From: an uncultured Croceitalea sp.
GTDB lineage: Bacteria > Bacteroidota > Bacteroidia > Flavobacteriales > Flavobacteriaceae
NCBI GenBank assembly: GCA_947494805.1
Contig: CANLWK010000001.1
Coordinates: 372,001-436,000, forward strand
Length of the DNA: 64,000 nt
Reading direction: 5' to 3'
Position 1 is the stretch's first letter. Every line of letters starts with the position of its first letter. The notes beneath the pieces were generated by a model. The model made no database searches. It worked only from the letters and a program-made list of their open reading frames with translations, and was not told the DNA's origin. A program made the translations under genes and the position numbers. This document shows, piece by piece, positions 55,174-62,843 of this stretch.

Positions 55174-55593
55174 ATGAAAAAATTAGTTTTATTAATTGCG
55201 GCATTGGTAGTTTCTGTTAACACGTTTTCACAAGTGGTTGCAGATGATGTCATCGGTCAGTTTTGGACTGAAAAGAAAGAAGGTAAAATCGAAATTTATA
55301 AAGAAAACGACATCTACTTCGGTAAAATTATTTGGAGAAAGGATGCCCGTCTCGATACCGAAAATCCTGATGAGGCGCTAAGGGACAGAAGCGTGATAGG
55401 CATCGTTTTTATGGAAGATTTTGTCTTTGATGGTGGTAAATGGGTTGATGGGGAAATATATTCCATTGACAATGGCAACGTTTATGCTAGCAAAATGTGG
55501 TTTGAAGATGATAAAGACACCTTGAAACTTAGGGGTTTTGTAGGGCTCTCTTTATTCGGAAAGACAGCTACTTTAACTAGGGTAAAAGAGTAA
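55174..55593 (+). CDS. Exported DUF2147 family protein
   Basis: A 139-residue protein with signal peptide (MKKLVLLIAALVVSVNTFSQ) and a lipocalin-like DUF2147 body beginning DDVIGQFWTEKKEGKIEIYK and ending LRGFVGLSLFGKTATLTRVK. DUF2147 proteins are small periplasmic beta-barrels of unknown role. The gene follows the SDR gene by 10 bp and is probably co-transcribed with it. The first copy of the long intergenic repeat lies just downstream. Confidence 0.85.
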   Translation: MKKLVLLIAALVVSVNTFSQVVADDVIGQFWTEKKEGKIEIYKENDIYFGKIIWRKDARLDTENPDEALRDRSVIGIVFMEDFVFDGGKWVDGEIYSIDNGNVYASKMWFEDDKDTLKLRGFVGLSLFGKTATLTRVKE

Positions 55594-55615
55594 ACGCTCT
55601 GAAGTATGTATAAAA

Positions 55616-55757
55616 TTTTGCGGATTAAGCGTTGACAAAAAATAATAAAGGCAAAAGATTGTACGCTTTATCCTCAAGCGAGAATGAGCACACCCATCGT
55701 AACCGGAAACGTTAGGAATTCATTTACCCGGAATCGTACCTCGGTGGGTGATCTGTA
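55616..55757. repeat. Structured intergenic repeat, copy 1
   Basis: Two joined modules: a 36-bp module (55616-55651) and a 105-bp module (55653-55757), one base apart. Both recur at 59720-59928. The 105-bp module contains CACCCATCG (55691-55699) and CGGTGGGTG (55742-55750), which pair in a 9-bp stem with one G-T pair, plus internal palindromes AACGTT and GAATTC. No open frame or transposase is linked to it. Confidence 0.75.
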
Positions 55758-55872
55758 TTAATGATTTTGTCATTTTTTGATAGCTCCCAGCCATCGTTTA
55801 GTTGAAAACACTCATGTATTGAAGCACCCTTTTTCATGCTATATGTTTTTTTTTAAGGGTGAACCTAAGTGT

Positions 55873-56880
55873 TTAATTATTTAAAGTTTGTCTCAGGGTT
55901 TCTGTAAGATTTTCAGGTTGGTCGATCCACAATAAGTGCCCTCCGCTATTGATACTGGTAAAGTTGGCCCTGGGAATTTCAGCAATCCATTTGCGGGTGA
56001 TATGGTTTTCCATGTCTAAAAAGTCATGGTCACCTATGATAACAGAAATGGGATAGGATTGACGCTTAAATTCGTTGATAAAGTCCCAACCATTTTCCGG
56101 GTAAGTACTTTCGGTCAGCCCATATACCTCACCTTTGTACAATGCCTTGCCATTATTGAGTTTAGGCCATTTGTCAACATCATAGAGCATTCTTGTGGCA
56201 AAACCAATTCTATTCTTTATGGTTTCCCCTTTCGAGGACAGGGGCGAACCTTCTTCCGACAAATCATATTTTTCAAGCTCTTGTTCCACCTCGCTTCTTT
56301 GGATAAATTCCTCAGATGCCTTGCGTGAAGCTTGTAGTAGTTCCATGTCCTCTGCCGGAAAAGGGTTTTTGAGGTATGCCGGACTTACCAAAATCAGTTT
56401 TTCGACATGTTCAGGATATCTTTGGGCATAAGCACTGGCCAGTACCGCCCCCATCGAGTGTCCCAAAAGTGTGAGTTTGTCCAATCCTAGTTCGTTTCTT
56501 AAAAGCTCAACATCCGTGATGTGGTTGTCATAGGTAATAAGGGAATCTGGAAAAGGAGAACGCAGCGAACCGCGCTGTTCGTGGGCAAAGAATTTATATT
56601 CTTTTTCGAGTCCCTTTACCATAGCTATCATTCCACTATGTTCGGCACCCCATCCACCATGCAGTAGCACAACGGTGTCGGTACCGGCACCAAATTCTCG
56701 AACATAGATTTGTGGGTCAGTTTGCCAATCACCCGTGGACAAAAACCAACTTTGCATGCCAAGTGTTTCACTTTGGTCTTCTGAACTTGGTTCTTGTCCC
56801 TTTTTTTCGGGTTTCCCAGTACAAGATGCCATGATCCCAAAAAAGGATGCTAAAGTGTATTTTAAGATGAATTTTTTCAT
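55873..56880 (-). CDS. Alpha/beta hydrolase lipoprotein
   Basis: A 335-residue protein with a lipobox (GIMASC, Cys at residue 20) and a polar linker. The fold shows the oxyanion region LLHGGWGAEHSG, the nucleophile elbow LLGHSMGAVLAS, and the terminal histidine in SGGHLLWIDQP. It resembles proline iminopeptidase-type hydrolases, although the substrate is unknown. It lies inside the segment bounded by the two repeat copies and is 83 bp downstream of the lectin-fold gene at 56964 on the same strand. Confidence 0.85.
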   Translation of the reverse strand: MKKFILKYTLASFFGIMASCTGKPEKKGQEPSSEDQSETLGMQSWFLSTGDWQTDPQIYVREFGAGTDTVVLLHGGWGAEHSGMIAMVKGLEKEYKFFAHEQRGSLRSPFPDSLITYDNHITDVELLRNELGLDKLTLLGHSMGAVLASAYAQRYPEHVEKLILVSPAYLKNPFPAEDMELLQASRKASEEFIQRSEVEQELEKYDLSEEGSPLSSKGETIKNRIGFATRMLYDVDKWPKLNNGKALYKGEVYGLTESTYPENGWDFINEFKRQSYPISVIIGDHDFLDMENHITRKWIAEIPRANFTSINSGGHLLWIDQPENLTETLRQTLNN

Positions 56881-56963
56881 AGATAATCTGATTCAATTGG
56901 TAGATTTTTTTTTGCTTTTGAGAGAAAAAGGAACAAGAGTATTATTCTTTTGGCAGTATGCAT

Positions 56964-58073
56964 TTATTGTTCAAGCCTTGCAATAAAGCCCCAATTCGTA
57001 TGTTGGTGCCTTCCCAGATACCTAAAACCCTTTCCAAAAAAAGCAGCATCCCCTTCCACAATGACCATAAGTTCGTTTTTTCCTTTTTTCAAGGGCAAGC
57101 CGATAGAAAAAGTGCCATCGAAAATTCGTTCAAATCTTACTTTTTTATATGCAAAGAGGGCGTTTCCGTTTAAGATTATTTTGACACGTCCCACGAAATC
57201 AAAATGCAGGTTCTTCATAGATTCGTTATCGGCTTCAATACTGGTCTTGGCGACTAAGACCCCCTGTGGATGCTCAAAGTATCGAGAGAAATTCACATAG
57301 GGGTCTTCAGCCATATCAATAGCTTTCCAGTGATTCATATCATTGGCCCGCTTCAAGAGGCTATCAAAATAATCGGGTATGGTATCCCTAGGGAACTGCT
57401 CCGATATTTCCCATTTGGTCAAGAAATCTGTTTTGGGCAGGGTCTTTTCTTTAATTTCAGTGTCCGCTAGCGGTTGATAGGTAATGTTGGCAAAGTAAGA
57501 GGGGCCAAACAGGCTTCTGAGCAATAGCTTTCCACCATCAACTGGATTATCCAAAATGGAAATATCCATTTTTGGTTCAGGCTCGTAGTTAACAAAAACT
57601 TTTAAGTTCTTGCCCCTAACTTCAAAAGCCGCGTGAAACCATTCCAAAGACTTTACATCGGCAGCAGTCTCATACACAGGGTAGTTGTAAAAGACCCAGC
57701 TTAACGCACCATTGTAGATTGGAATATACTGAATGGCTTCTCTGGTATTGCCCATTTGTGGTCTAAAGTAAATGAATTGGTAGTTCATTCCATCCTTGGC
57801 ATGAAATCCCAATCCTGACATTACTTGTCCCGCAATATCCATTTCTACCCTAAAGTTTTTCGTGTTTATATCATCTATTAGGGCAATGGAACGGCTTGCA
57901 CCGTCTAATTTTAAGGCCTGCTTTCCTTTGAATAATGTGTCTTTTAGGGCTACTTTTTCGTTGTCTTCCGAGTATACCTTATACGCTCCCTCTTGAAAAA
58001 TTGGTTGTTGCCCATTGATAAACATCATTGAAAACAGGGCGATAAATAGTAAATTAGTGTAACGGATTCTCAT
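56964..58073 (-). CDS. Secreted LamG/concanavalin-like domain protein
   Basis: A 369-residue exported protein (signal peptide MRIRYTNLLFIALFSMMFIN). Residues about 25-210 look like a concanavalin/LamG beta-sandwich (ALKLDGASRSIALIDD, FRVEMDIAGQVMSGLGFHAK and EWFHAAFEVRGKNLKVFVNY). The C-terminal ~120 residues form another beta-rich domain (LKKGKNELMVIVEGDAAFFG). This resembles families acting on polysaccharides, but no catalytic pair is identifiable. The ATG at 58073 is used; a longer frame from 58103 adds ten residues. It is divergent from the membrane protein at 58196. Confidence 0.65.
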   Translation of the reverse strand: MRIRYTNLLFIALFSMMFINGQQPIFQEGAYKVYSEDNEKVALKDTLFKGKQALKLDGASRSIALIDDINTKNFRVEMDIAGQVMSGLGFHAKDGMNYQFIYFRPQMGNTREAIQYIPIYNGALSWVFYNYPVYETAADVKSLEWFHAAFEVRGKNLKVFVNYEPEPKMDISILDNPVDGGKLLLRSLFGPSYFANITYQPLADTEIKEKTLPKTDFLTKWEISEQFPRDTIPDYFDSLLKRANDMNHWKAIDMAEDPYVNFSRYFEHPQGVLVAKTSIEADNESMKNLHFDFVGRVKIILNGNALFAYKKVRFERIFDGTFSIGLPLKKGKNELMVIVEGDAAFFGKGFRYLGRHQHTNWGFIARLEQ

Positions 58074-58195
58074 TTTGATTGTCTTTGTACATATGAAATA
58101 CAAGCTATGGATACTTTGGTTTTTGACAGGGTCATTTTCAGATCATTTTCCATTCATTTTTGGCTCACTGAGATAAAGAATTGAAAATCAATGGA

Positions 58196-59500
58196 ATGAA
58201 ACAATCAGATCAGGCAATTTTAAAAGAAATCAAAAGGAAAATCGCGAGGGATGCCGATCTTCAAGAAACCGCGATATGGACCCAAAAAGACTTTGACTTT
58301 CTCTCTTATTACATTGAAGAGAAGACAGCTTGTAGATTAAGTGTATCCACTTTAAAAAGAATTTGGTCGAATGACCACCAACGCCTTCCGCACATAGCTA
58401 CTTTAGATGCCTTGTCTAAAACTGCATTTGATAAAAATTGGCAGCGCCTTAAGTCTGCTTCGCTATCAAATCAGGTAGAGAAAGAAGAAAACACTTTCAA
58501 AAGAACCTTTATAGGACGTGAAAGGAAATTTAGGAAGGCACTGATAGCGTTACTGCTCATAATCCCTATGGTCTTTATCTTGATTGGAGGTGCAAAGGCA
58601 TTTCAAAAAAAACAAAACGGAAAGGAAACAATGGCCAATGTTACTTTTGGCCATGAAAAAACACTTGAAAACAAATTGCCGAATACCGTGGTTTTCAACT
58701 ACGATATTGAGGAAATCAATGCCGATAGCTTTTTTCTGCAGCAGAGTTGGGATACCTTTAGAAAGGTAGAGATTTTCAAGGGGGTCAAACAACGAACCGA
58801 TATCTACTACGTTCCGGGGTACTTTACTGCAAAGCTCTTTGCCGATGACAAAATTATCAAGGAAATGCCCGTTCATATAATTTATGAAGATTGGTTCATG
58901 GCGGCAAGACAGCCAATGTCCAATATTGTAACGTTTGACAAAAATCTTTGGTTGAGCGAAGATTATTTAGGTATAGCTACGGAAACACTACAATCTAAAG
59001 GTATTGACATTAATAAAGAATTTCAGTTGGCCTACTATTATGTCAAAGATTTCGGGGTTGATGGTGATAACCTGAAGTACAAGGCTTCATTTCAAATGGA
59101 ACCTCTAGAGAGTGTGGACTGCCCCATGGCAAACTTCCACCTTCAAGGTACCAAGGGTTATTATTGGATTATGATTGGAAACAAAGGCTGTGGCAGTGAG
59201 GTTTACATTAGAACTGGGGATACCCTGCACAACGGAAAAACCCAAGACCTCACCAAGCTTACAACCAATATATACCAATGGAATGAACTAGAAATTCATA
59301 CCTCAAATAAGAATGTTCAGTTAGTATTGAATGGTACAGCGGTGTTTTCTACATCGTATCAAGCTACTATAGGTAAGATTATGGAAATCAGCTATTTCTT
59401 TAATGGACCAGGGATGATAGACAATGTTAAGCTTACAAACGAGCAAGGTGAAATCAAGTTCTTGGACGACTTGAAGAACCATAACGACCCGGTGAAGTAA
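58196..59500 (+). CDS. Membrane-spanning protein with HTH-like N-terminus and LamG-like C-terminus
   Basis: A 434-residue protein in three parts. Residues about 1-90 are cytosolic and resemble the Bacteroidota HTH-like module (CRLSVSTLKRIWSNDHQRLP and IATLDALSKTAFDKNWQRLK). One membrane helix follows at about 118-139 (ALIALLLIIPMVFILIGGA). The external part ends in a concanavalin/LamG-like beta-sandwich (about 275-420; FHLQGTKGYYWIMIG, WNELEIHTSNKNVQLVLNGT). The layout suggests a membrane one-component regulator that senses an external ligand, but neither binding nor regulation is proven. The ATG at 58196 is chosen over the TTG at 58181. It diverges from the LamG-like gene at 56964. Confidence 0.7.
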   Translation: MKQSDQAILKEIKRKIARDADLQETAIWTQKDFDFLSYYIEEKTACRLSVSTLKRIWSNDHQRLPHIATLDALSKTAFDKNWQRLKSASLSNQVEKEENTFKRTFIGRERKFRKALIALLLIIPMVFILIGGAKAFQKKQNGKETMANVTFGHEKTLENKLPNTVVFNYDIEEINADSFFLQQSWDTFRKVEIFKGVKQRTDIYYVPGYFTAKLFADDKIIKEMPVHIIYEDWFMAARQPMSNIVTFDKNLWLSEDYLGIATETLQSKGIDINKEFQLAYYYVKDFGVDGDNLKYKASFQMEPLESVDCPMANFHLQGTKGYYWIMIGNKGCGSEVYIRTGDTLHNGKTQDLTKLTTNIYQWNELEIHTSNKNVQLVLNGTAVFSTSYQATIGKIMEISYFFNGPGMIDNVKLTNEQGEIKFLDDLKNHNDPVK

Positions 59501-60001
59501 AGCAGCTAGGCTTTATAATGAGTTCTGGATTCCTGATGAGAATTGCAGTATTAAGAAAAGCGGGCGAAACAGAATACCCCTCATACAGTGTAAGAAAGAT
59601 TTGTTTTTTGCGCTCTGACGAAGACGCGATGTTTTCTTTAAAATGACTAAAATCAAAATCCAATACCTCAAATTTTATTCTAGGAGCTATTCAGCTATTC
59701 TGAGACAATAAGTACATGGTTTTACGGATTAAACGCTGGCAAAAAATCATAAAGGAAAGGGTAGAAATGTTTTTAAAGAAATATGTGACCTTGTCAATTT
59801 AGTGGTGTCCTAATAGTTGAGGTAAAAAATTATACGCTTTATCCTCAAACGAGAATCAGCACACCCATCGTAACCGGAAACGTTAAGAATTCATTCACCC
59901 GGGATCGTACCTCGGTGGGTGGTCTGTTTTACTCACATGCTTTACTATCCGATACCAAGGAACACAAAAGAGTTTAGGTTGAGTCGAAATTTCCAAATAC
60001 G
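59501..60001. other. 501-bp gap containing repeat copy 2 and a possible coding remnant
   Basis: Apart from the repeat at 59720-59928, the minus strand between about 59690 and 59505 is open and reads like protein (DFDFSHFKENIASSSERKKQ, then IFLTLYEGYSVSPAFLNTAI), without a start or a recognisable family. It may be the remains of a deleted gene. No promoter is evident. Confidence 0.35.
59720..59928. repeat. Structured intergenic repeat, copy 2 (with insertion)
   Basis: The 36-bp module (59720-59755) differs from copy 1 at 5 positions and the 105-bp module (59824-59928) at about 9, without gaps. Between the modules lie 68 bp (59756-59823) absent from copy 1. The terminal stem CACCCATCG/CGGTGGGTG (59862-59870 with 59913-59921) is unchanged. 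Confidence 0.75.
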
Positions 60002-61357
60002 TTATCTAGATTGGCTGACAATCCATTCCCACACTGGGTCGTTGTTTTCCATATAGTCATGAAACCCCAGTTTTATTTCTTGGTCAATATCCAAGTTCTT
60101 TGCAGCGACCCCATACAAGTAATTGGCACGATGGGTTTTAAAGAAACTACGTTTGTTGTGCTCCCAGTCATGTTCTTTCTGTGCGCTGTAAATTTTGACT
60201 TTAGAATGTGGAAGGGTAATAGCCTTGCCCTCTGCCCAAAACCTTAAGCGATCGCCAACGCTTTCGCCAACAATCACCAATTTGTCTTTGGCGTAATGCT
60301 TTATACGTGCAGCAGTAACAATGCCGGCGGAATATGTTTTGTCACTCAGGACCAGAAATATTTTTTGGTCATCATTGATGATCTTCGGAGATTTTGTGGC
60401 CAGTTGCGTGAATACGCCATAATTCCCCCCAGTATAAAACCGAAGGTCGAAAACCACATTGTAATCCCTTTTTGTTTTTAAAATTTCATGGAACACCTTT
60501 ATGCTGACTTTGATATCAGGACATTTTTGCCAAAAACTATTAATTTGAAAATAGGCTATTTTTTCCTGCTCGTCAAAGGTGTGGAACACCCCTTCTTCAG
60601 CATGTTTTAAATATAAGGGATGCGTTTCAATCTTACCTTTTAAGAACGTCCAAGGACTTTCTTCATCTTGGATAGGATAGAGGTCGGCCCATGCTTCAAA
60701 CCAACTCCTGTCCCTTTCCACATTTTGGGCCGCTAGGGTTACATCCAAAGTGTCCTTGCCTTTTACCAGTCTTAAAGCGATTGAATCTTTTTTGCCCAAT
60801 TCCAGCGCATGTAGAATTTTTGGGGCCGTGATCAAACCAAGCGTTTTAAACTTTTTCCACGATTCCGTACCAGAAACGTAGGGAAAAAGAGCCCTTTCTA
60901 CTGTATCCACGTCCATAGCATTGACCTTGAGGAGTTTTGCGCCAAGATATGGTGTAGCTAAGGCATCGGTTTTAACAACATGGATGCCATCAGAAAATCG
61001 ATAAAACCGCAATGGTATTCTTTCTTGAAGGGGCAATGGCAATGAGGTATGCCCATTGTCAGCCATCACCACGGCCTTTGACAGTTCTAGTTGTATTTGC
61101 AGATCAGATAGCTCATCTACTGCTTTTTTTAGACCTGCCAACGGTTTTTTAGTGGCTGCTCTCGATGAATCTGTGTATGTTTTTGCCTGTTCAATAAATT
61201 CGCTTTCAAAGAATGCGATATCCTCCATCCATTGTTCTGACCTTGTTTTTTCCAAGGTGTTGGTGGACATATTCTGATTTTTACAGGATTCAGCAAAGAA
61301 CCATAGGCTTATGATCAAAGTACCATAACCTCTTATTGCATTTAGATAATTTGACAT
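60002..61357 (-). CDS. S41-type peptidase-like lipoprotein
   Basis: A 451-residue protein with an N-terminal hydrophobic segment and a lipobox-like AESC (Cys near residue 25). The C-terminal half has the S41 (tail-specific protease) pattern: VVFDLRFYTGGN, then LSDKTYSAGIVTAARIKHY, in which the serine of YSAG is the probable nucleophile, and IVGESVGDRLRFW. No clear PDZ domain is seen between the N-terminus and the catalytic part. It follows a LytTR regulator gene on the same strand, with a perfect inverted repeat between them. Confidence 0.72.
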   Translation of the reverse strand: MSNYLNAIRGYGTLIISLWFFAESCKNQNMSTNTLEKTRSEQWMEDIAFFESEFIEQAKTYTDSSRAATKKPLAGLKKAVDELSDLQIQLELSKAVVMADNGHTSLPLPLQERIPLRFYRFSDGIHVVKTDALATPYLGAKLLKVNAMDVDTVERALFPYVSGTESWKKFKTLGLITAPKILHALELGKKDSIALRLVKGKDTLDVTLAAQNVERDRSWFEAWADLYPIQDEESPWTFLKGKIETHPLYLKHAEEGVFHTFDEQEKIAYFQINSFWQKCPDIKVSIKVFHEILKTKRDYNVVFDLRFYTGGNYGVFTQLATKSPKIINDDQKIFLVLSDKTYSAGIVTAARIKHYAKDKLVIVGESVGDRLRFWAEGKAITLPHSKVKIYSAQKEHDWEHNKRSFFKTHRANYLYGVAAKNLDIDQEIKLGFHDYMENNDPVWEWIVSQSR

Positions 61358-61396
61358 TTCAGTTTTTTGGGCAAATTAAAGGGCACTGTTGGTCCC

Positions 61397-61418
61397 AATG
61401 CAATTAAAACATTGCATT
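61397..61418 (-). promoter_or_regulatory. Inverted-repeat operator candidate upstream of the S41-like gene
   Basis: AATGCAAT (61397-61404) and ATTGCATT (61411-61418) are perfect inverted repeats separated by TAAAAC. They lie 40 bp before the start of the peptidase-like gene, just downstream of the LytTR gene. Confidence 0.5.
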
Positions 61419-61449
61419 AGGTACAAAGTCAAGGGTTTTAGGTATGAAA

Positions 61450-62187
61450 TCAAATGGCCAACAAATCCGCTTTGTACGATTTTGAAACCGGAATTTCCAA
61501 TTGTGTTAAAACAATGGTGTTTGAATTTTTCCAAGAGCGGAAATGTGATGGGTTGATTAAGTGCGAGCGATGTACCTGAATTAGAAAATCAAGGTCTCTG
61601 CGTACTTTCTTTAAGGAAGAACGAATCAATTTAACCGCAAGTTTGTTGTCCTGTAGGTAGAAGATCTCTACGTAATTCTGTGCATTTGAAATGGCAATGA
61701 GTTGCGATTTTTTAATATGTAGCATATCGAGTTTGTTCGCTCCCTGAACAACTATGTTGTCTTCTTTATCCGGCAGTAATTTGATAAGGTATTTTCTGGA
61801 CAAAATCATGATGGGAACAAAGATAAAGGCACTTTTGAAAATGATTTTGGTAAAGAATTCGAACAGCCCGTAAGTGCCAAGGATCAAGTCGGTTCTATAG
61901 AAGGCATATGAGAGTAGGGTATATATTGCGTAAAAACCGCAGTAACTTACAATTTCTAGCCATATGCTCCACCGTTTTATCTTACTATAGGCTAACTTTT
62001 GCACAATGCTCATGATACCATAACAGATAAAGACCAAAATACCAAAACCGAGACTTACATAAAACCACATGCGATCATCTGGATTGCCATGCTCAAAAGG
62101 ACGTACCACAAAACCGAGAACAAAGACCCATATACTTAAAAAAGCACCCACGAGCGCATGGTATTTTAAAGATGGAATTATGGCCAT
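61450..62187 (-). CDS. LytTR-domain regulator with membrane helices
   Basis: A 245-residue protein. Residues about 10-135 hold four or five membrane helices, and residues about 145-245 a LytTR DNA-binding domain with NAQNYVEIFYLQDNKLAVKL and FLIQVHRSHLINPSHF, the conserved core of the family. No receiver or kinase domain is present, so it is a membrane-linked one-component regulator. The downstream S41-like gene is the closest candidate target. Confidence 0.87.
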   Translation of the reverse strand: MAIIPSLKYHALVGAFLSIWVFVLGFVVRPFEHGNPDDRMWFYVSLGFGILVFICYGIMSIVQKLAYSKIKRWSIWLEIVSYCGFYAIYTLLSYAFYRTDLILGTYGLFEFFTKIIFKSAFIFVPIMILSRKYLIKLLPDKEDNIVVQGANKLDMLHIKKSQLIAISNAQNYVEIFYLQDNKLAVKLIRSSLKKVRRDLDFLIQVHRSHLINPSHFRSWKNSNTIVLTQLEIPVSKSYKADLLAI

Positions 62188-62843
62188 TGTTTCTGATCTT
62201 TTTTCAAAAATCTTGAAAATTTAGGATTCTACATCGCATATGATGTACATACTTTGTATAAAGGTATAAAATGCCGGCTACACTCTCCATCCCGTGCCAT
62301 GGCATGCCCAATGCTGTTGCAAGCCCTAACTAGCTTAGAATCCGTTTTGAATATCCTCGACAATTCTTTTTAGATTCGATTTTAAGTAAACCTATAATAT
62401 GTAGGCCCATTGATGGTGGTCGGAGCACGTGATGTGAAATACGAAAAGACCAGTTCTTTGAGTTTTTTTGTAATCTGTGCACCACTTTGTACTTTCAAAA
62501 GTAAATGGACATAGGTCATGTATTTCTTTGTTAGAGAAAAGTAAGAGATAAATTAAACCTCTTTAAGCTTCATATCTGAATTCAATTTCGCATCTGCCAG
62601 ACTCGACGTCAAAACAAGAGAATAGCCTAGAAATCTTATCTTAAATGACTATCGTTACCAGAATCTAAAGAAGAATGTGATTTTAACAGCTTCAGGCAAA
62701 TCTGTTATCGTAAAAACACCAAATTAACATGTTGTTAATCAAACTAATAACTTGGTATTGAACTAAATAAGCGTTGTAGATTTTGACGTCTCAGCTCTTA
62801 CTAACCCCACTCACGCCCTATATTGGGGTACGCATGAAATCAC
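62188..62843 (+). promoter_or_regulatory. 656-bp gap: leuA upstream region
   Basis: No gene was found. The region holds the palindrome TGCCATGGCA (62295-62304), the inverted repeat ATTAACA-TGT-TGTTAAT (62723-62739), which looks like an operator about 105 bp before leuA, and a short hairpin ACCCCA/TGGGGT (62804-62829) near the start codon. No leucine-rich leader peptide or T-box was identified. How leuA is regulated therefore remains open. Confidence 0.4.

Noticed and set aside
55653-55757. Integron attC site (AACGTTAGG with flanking palindromes)
   Set aside because: The GTTRRRY/RYYYAAC core pairs do not occur at both ends on either strand, and there is no integron integrase or cassette array.
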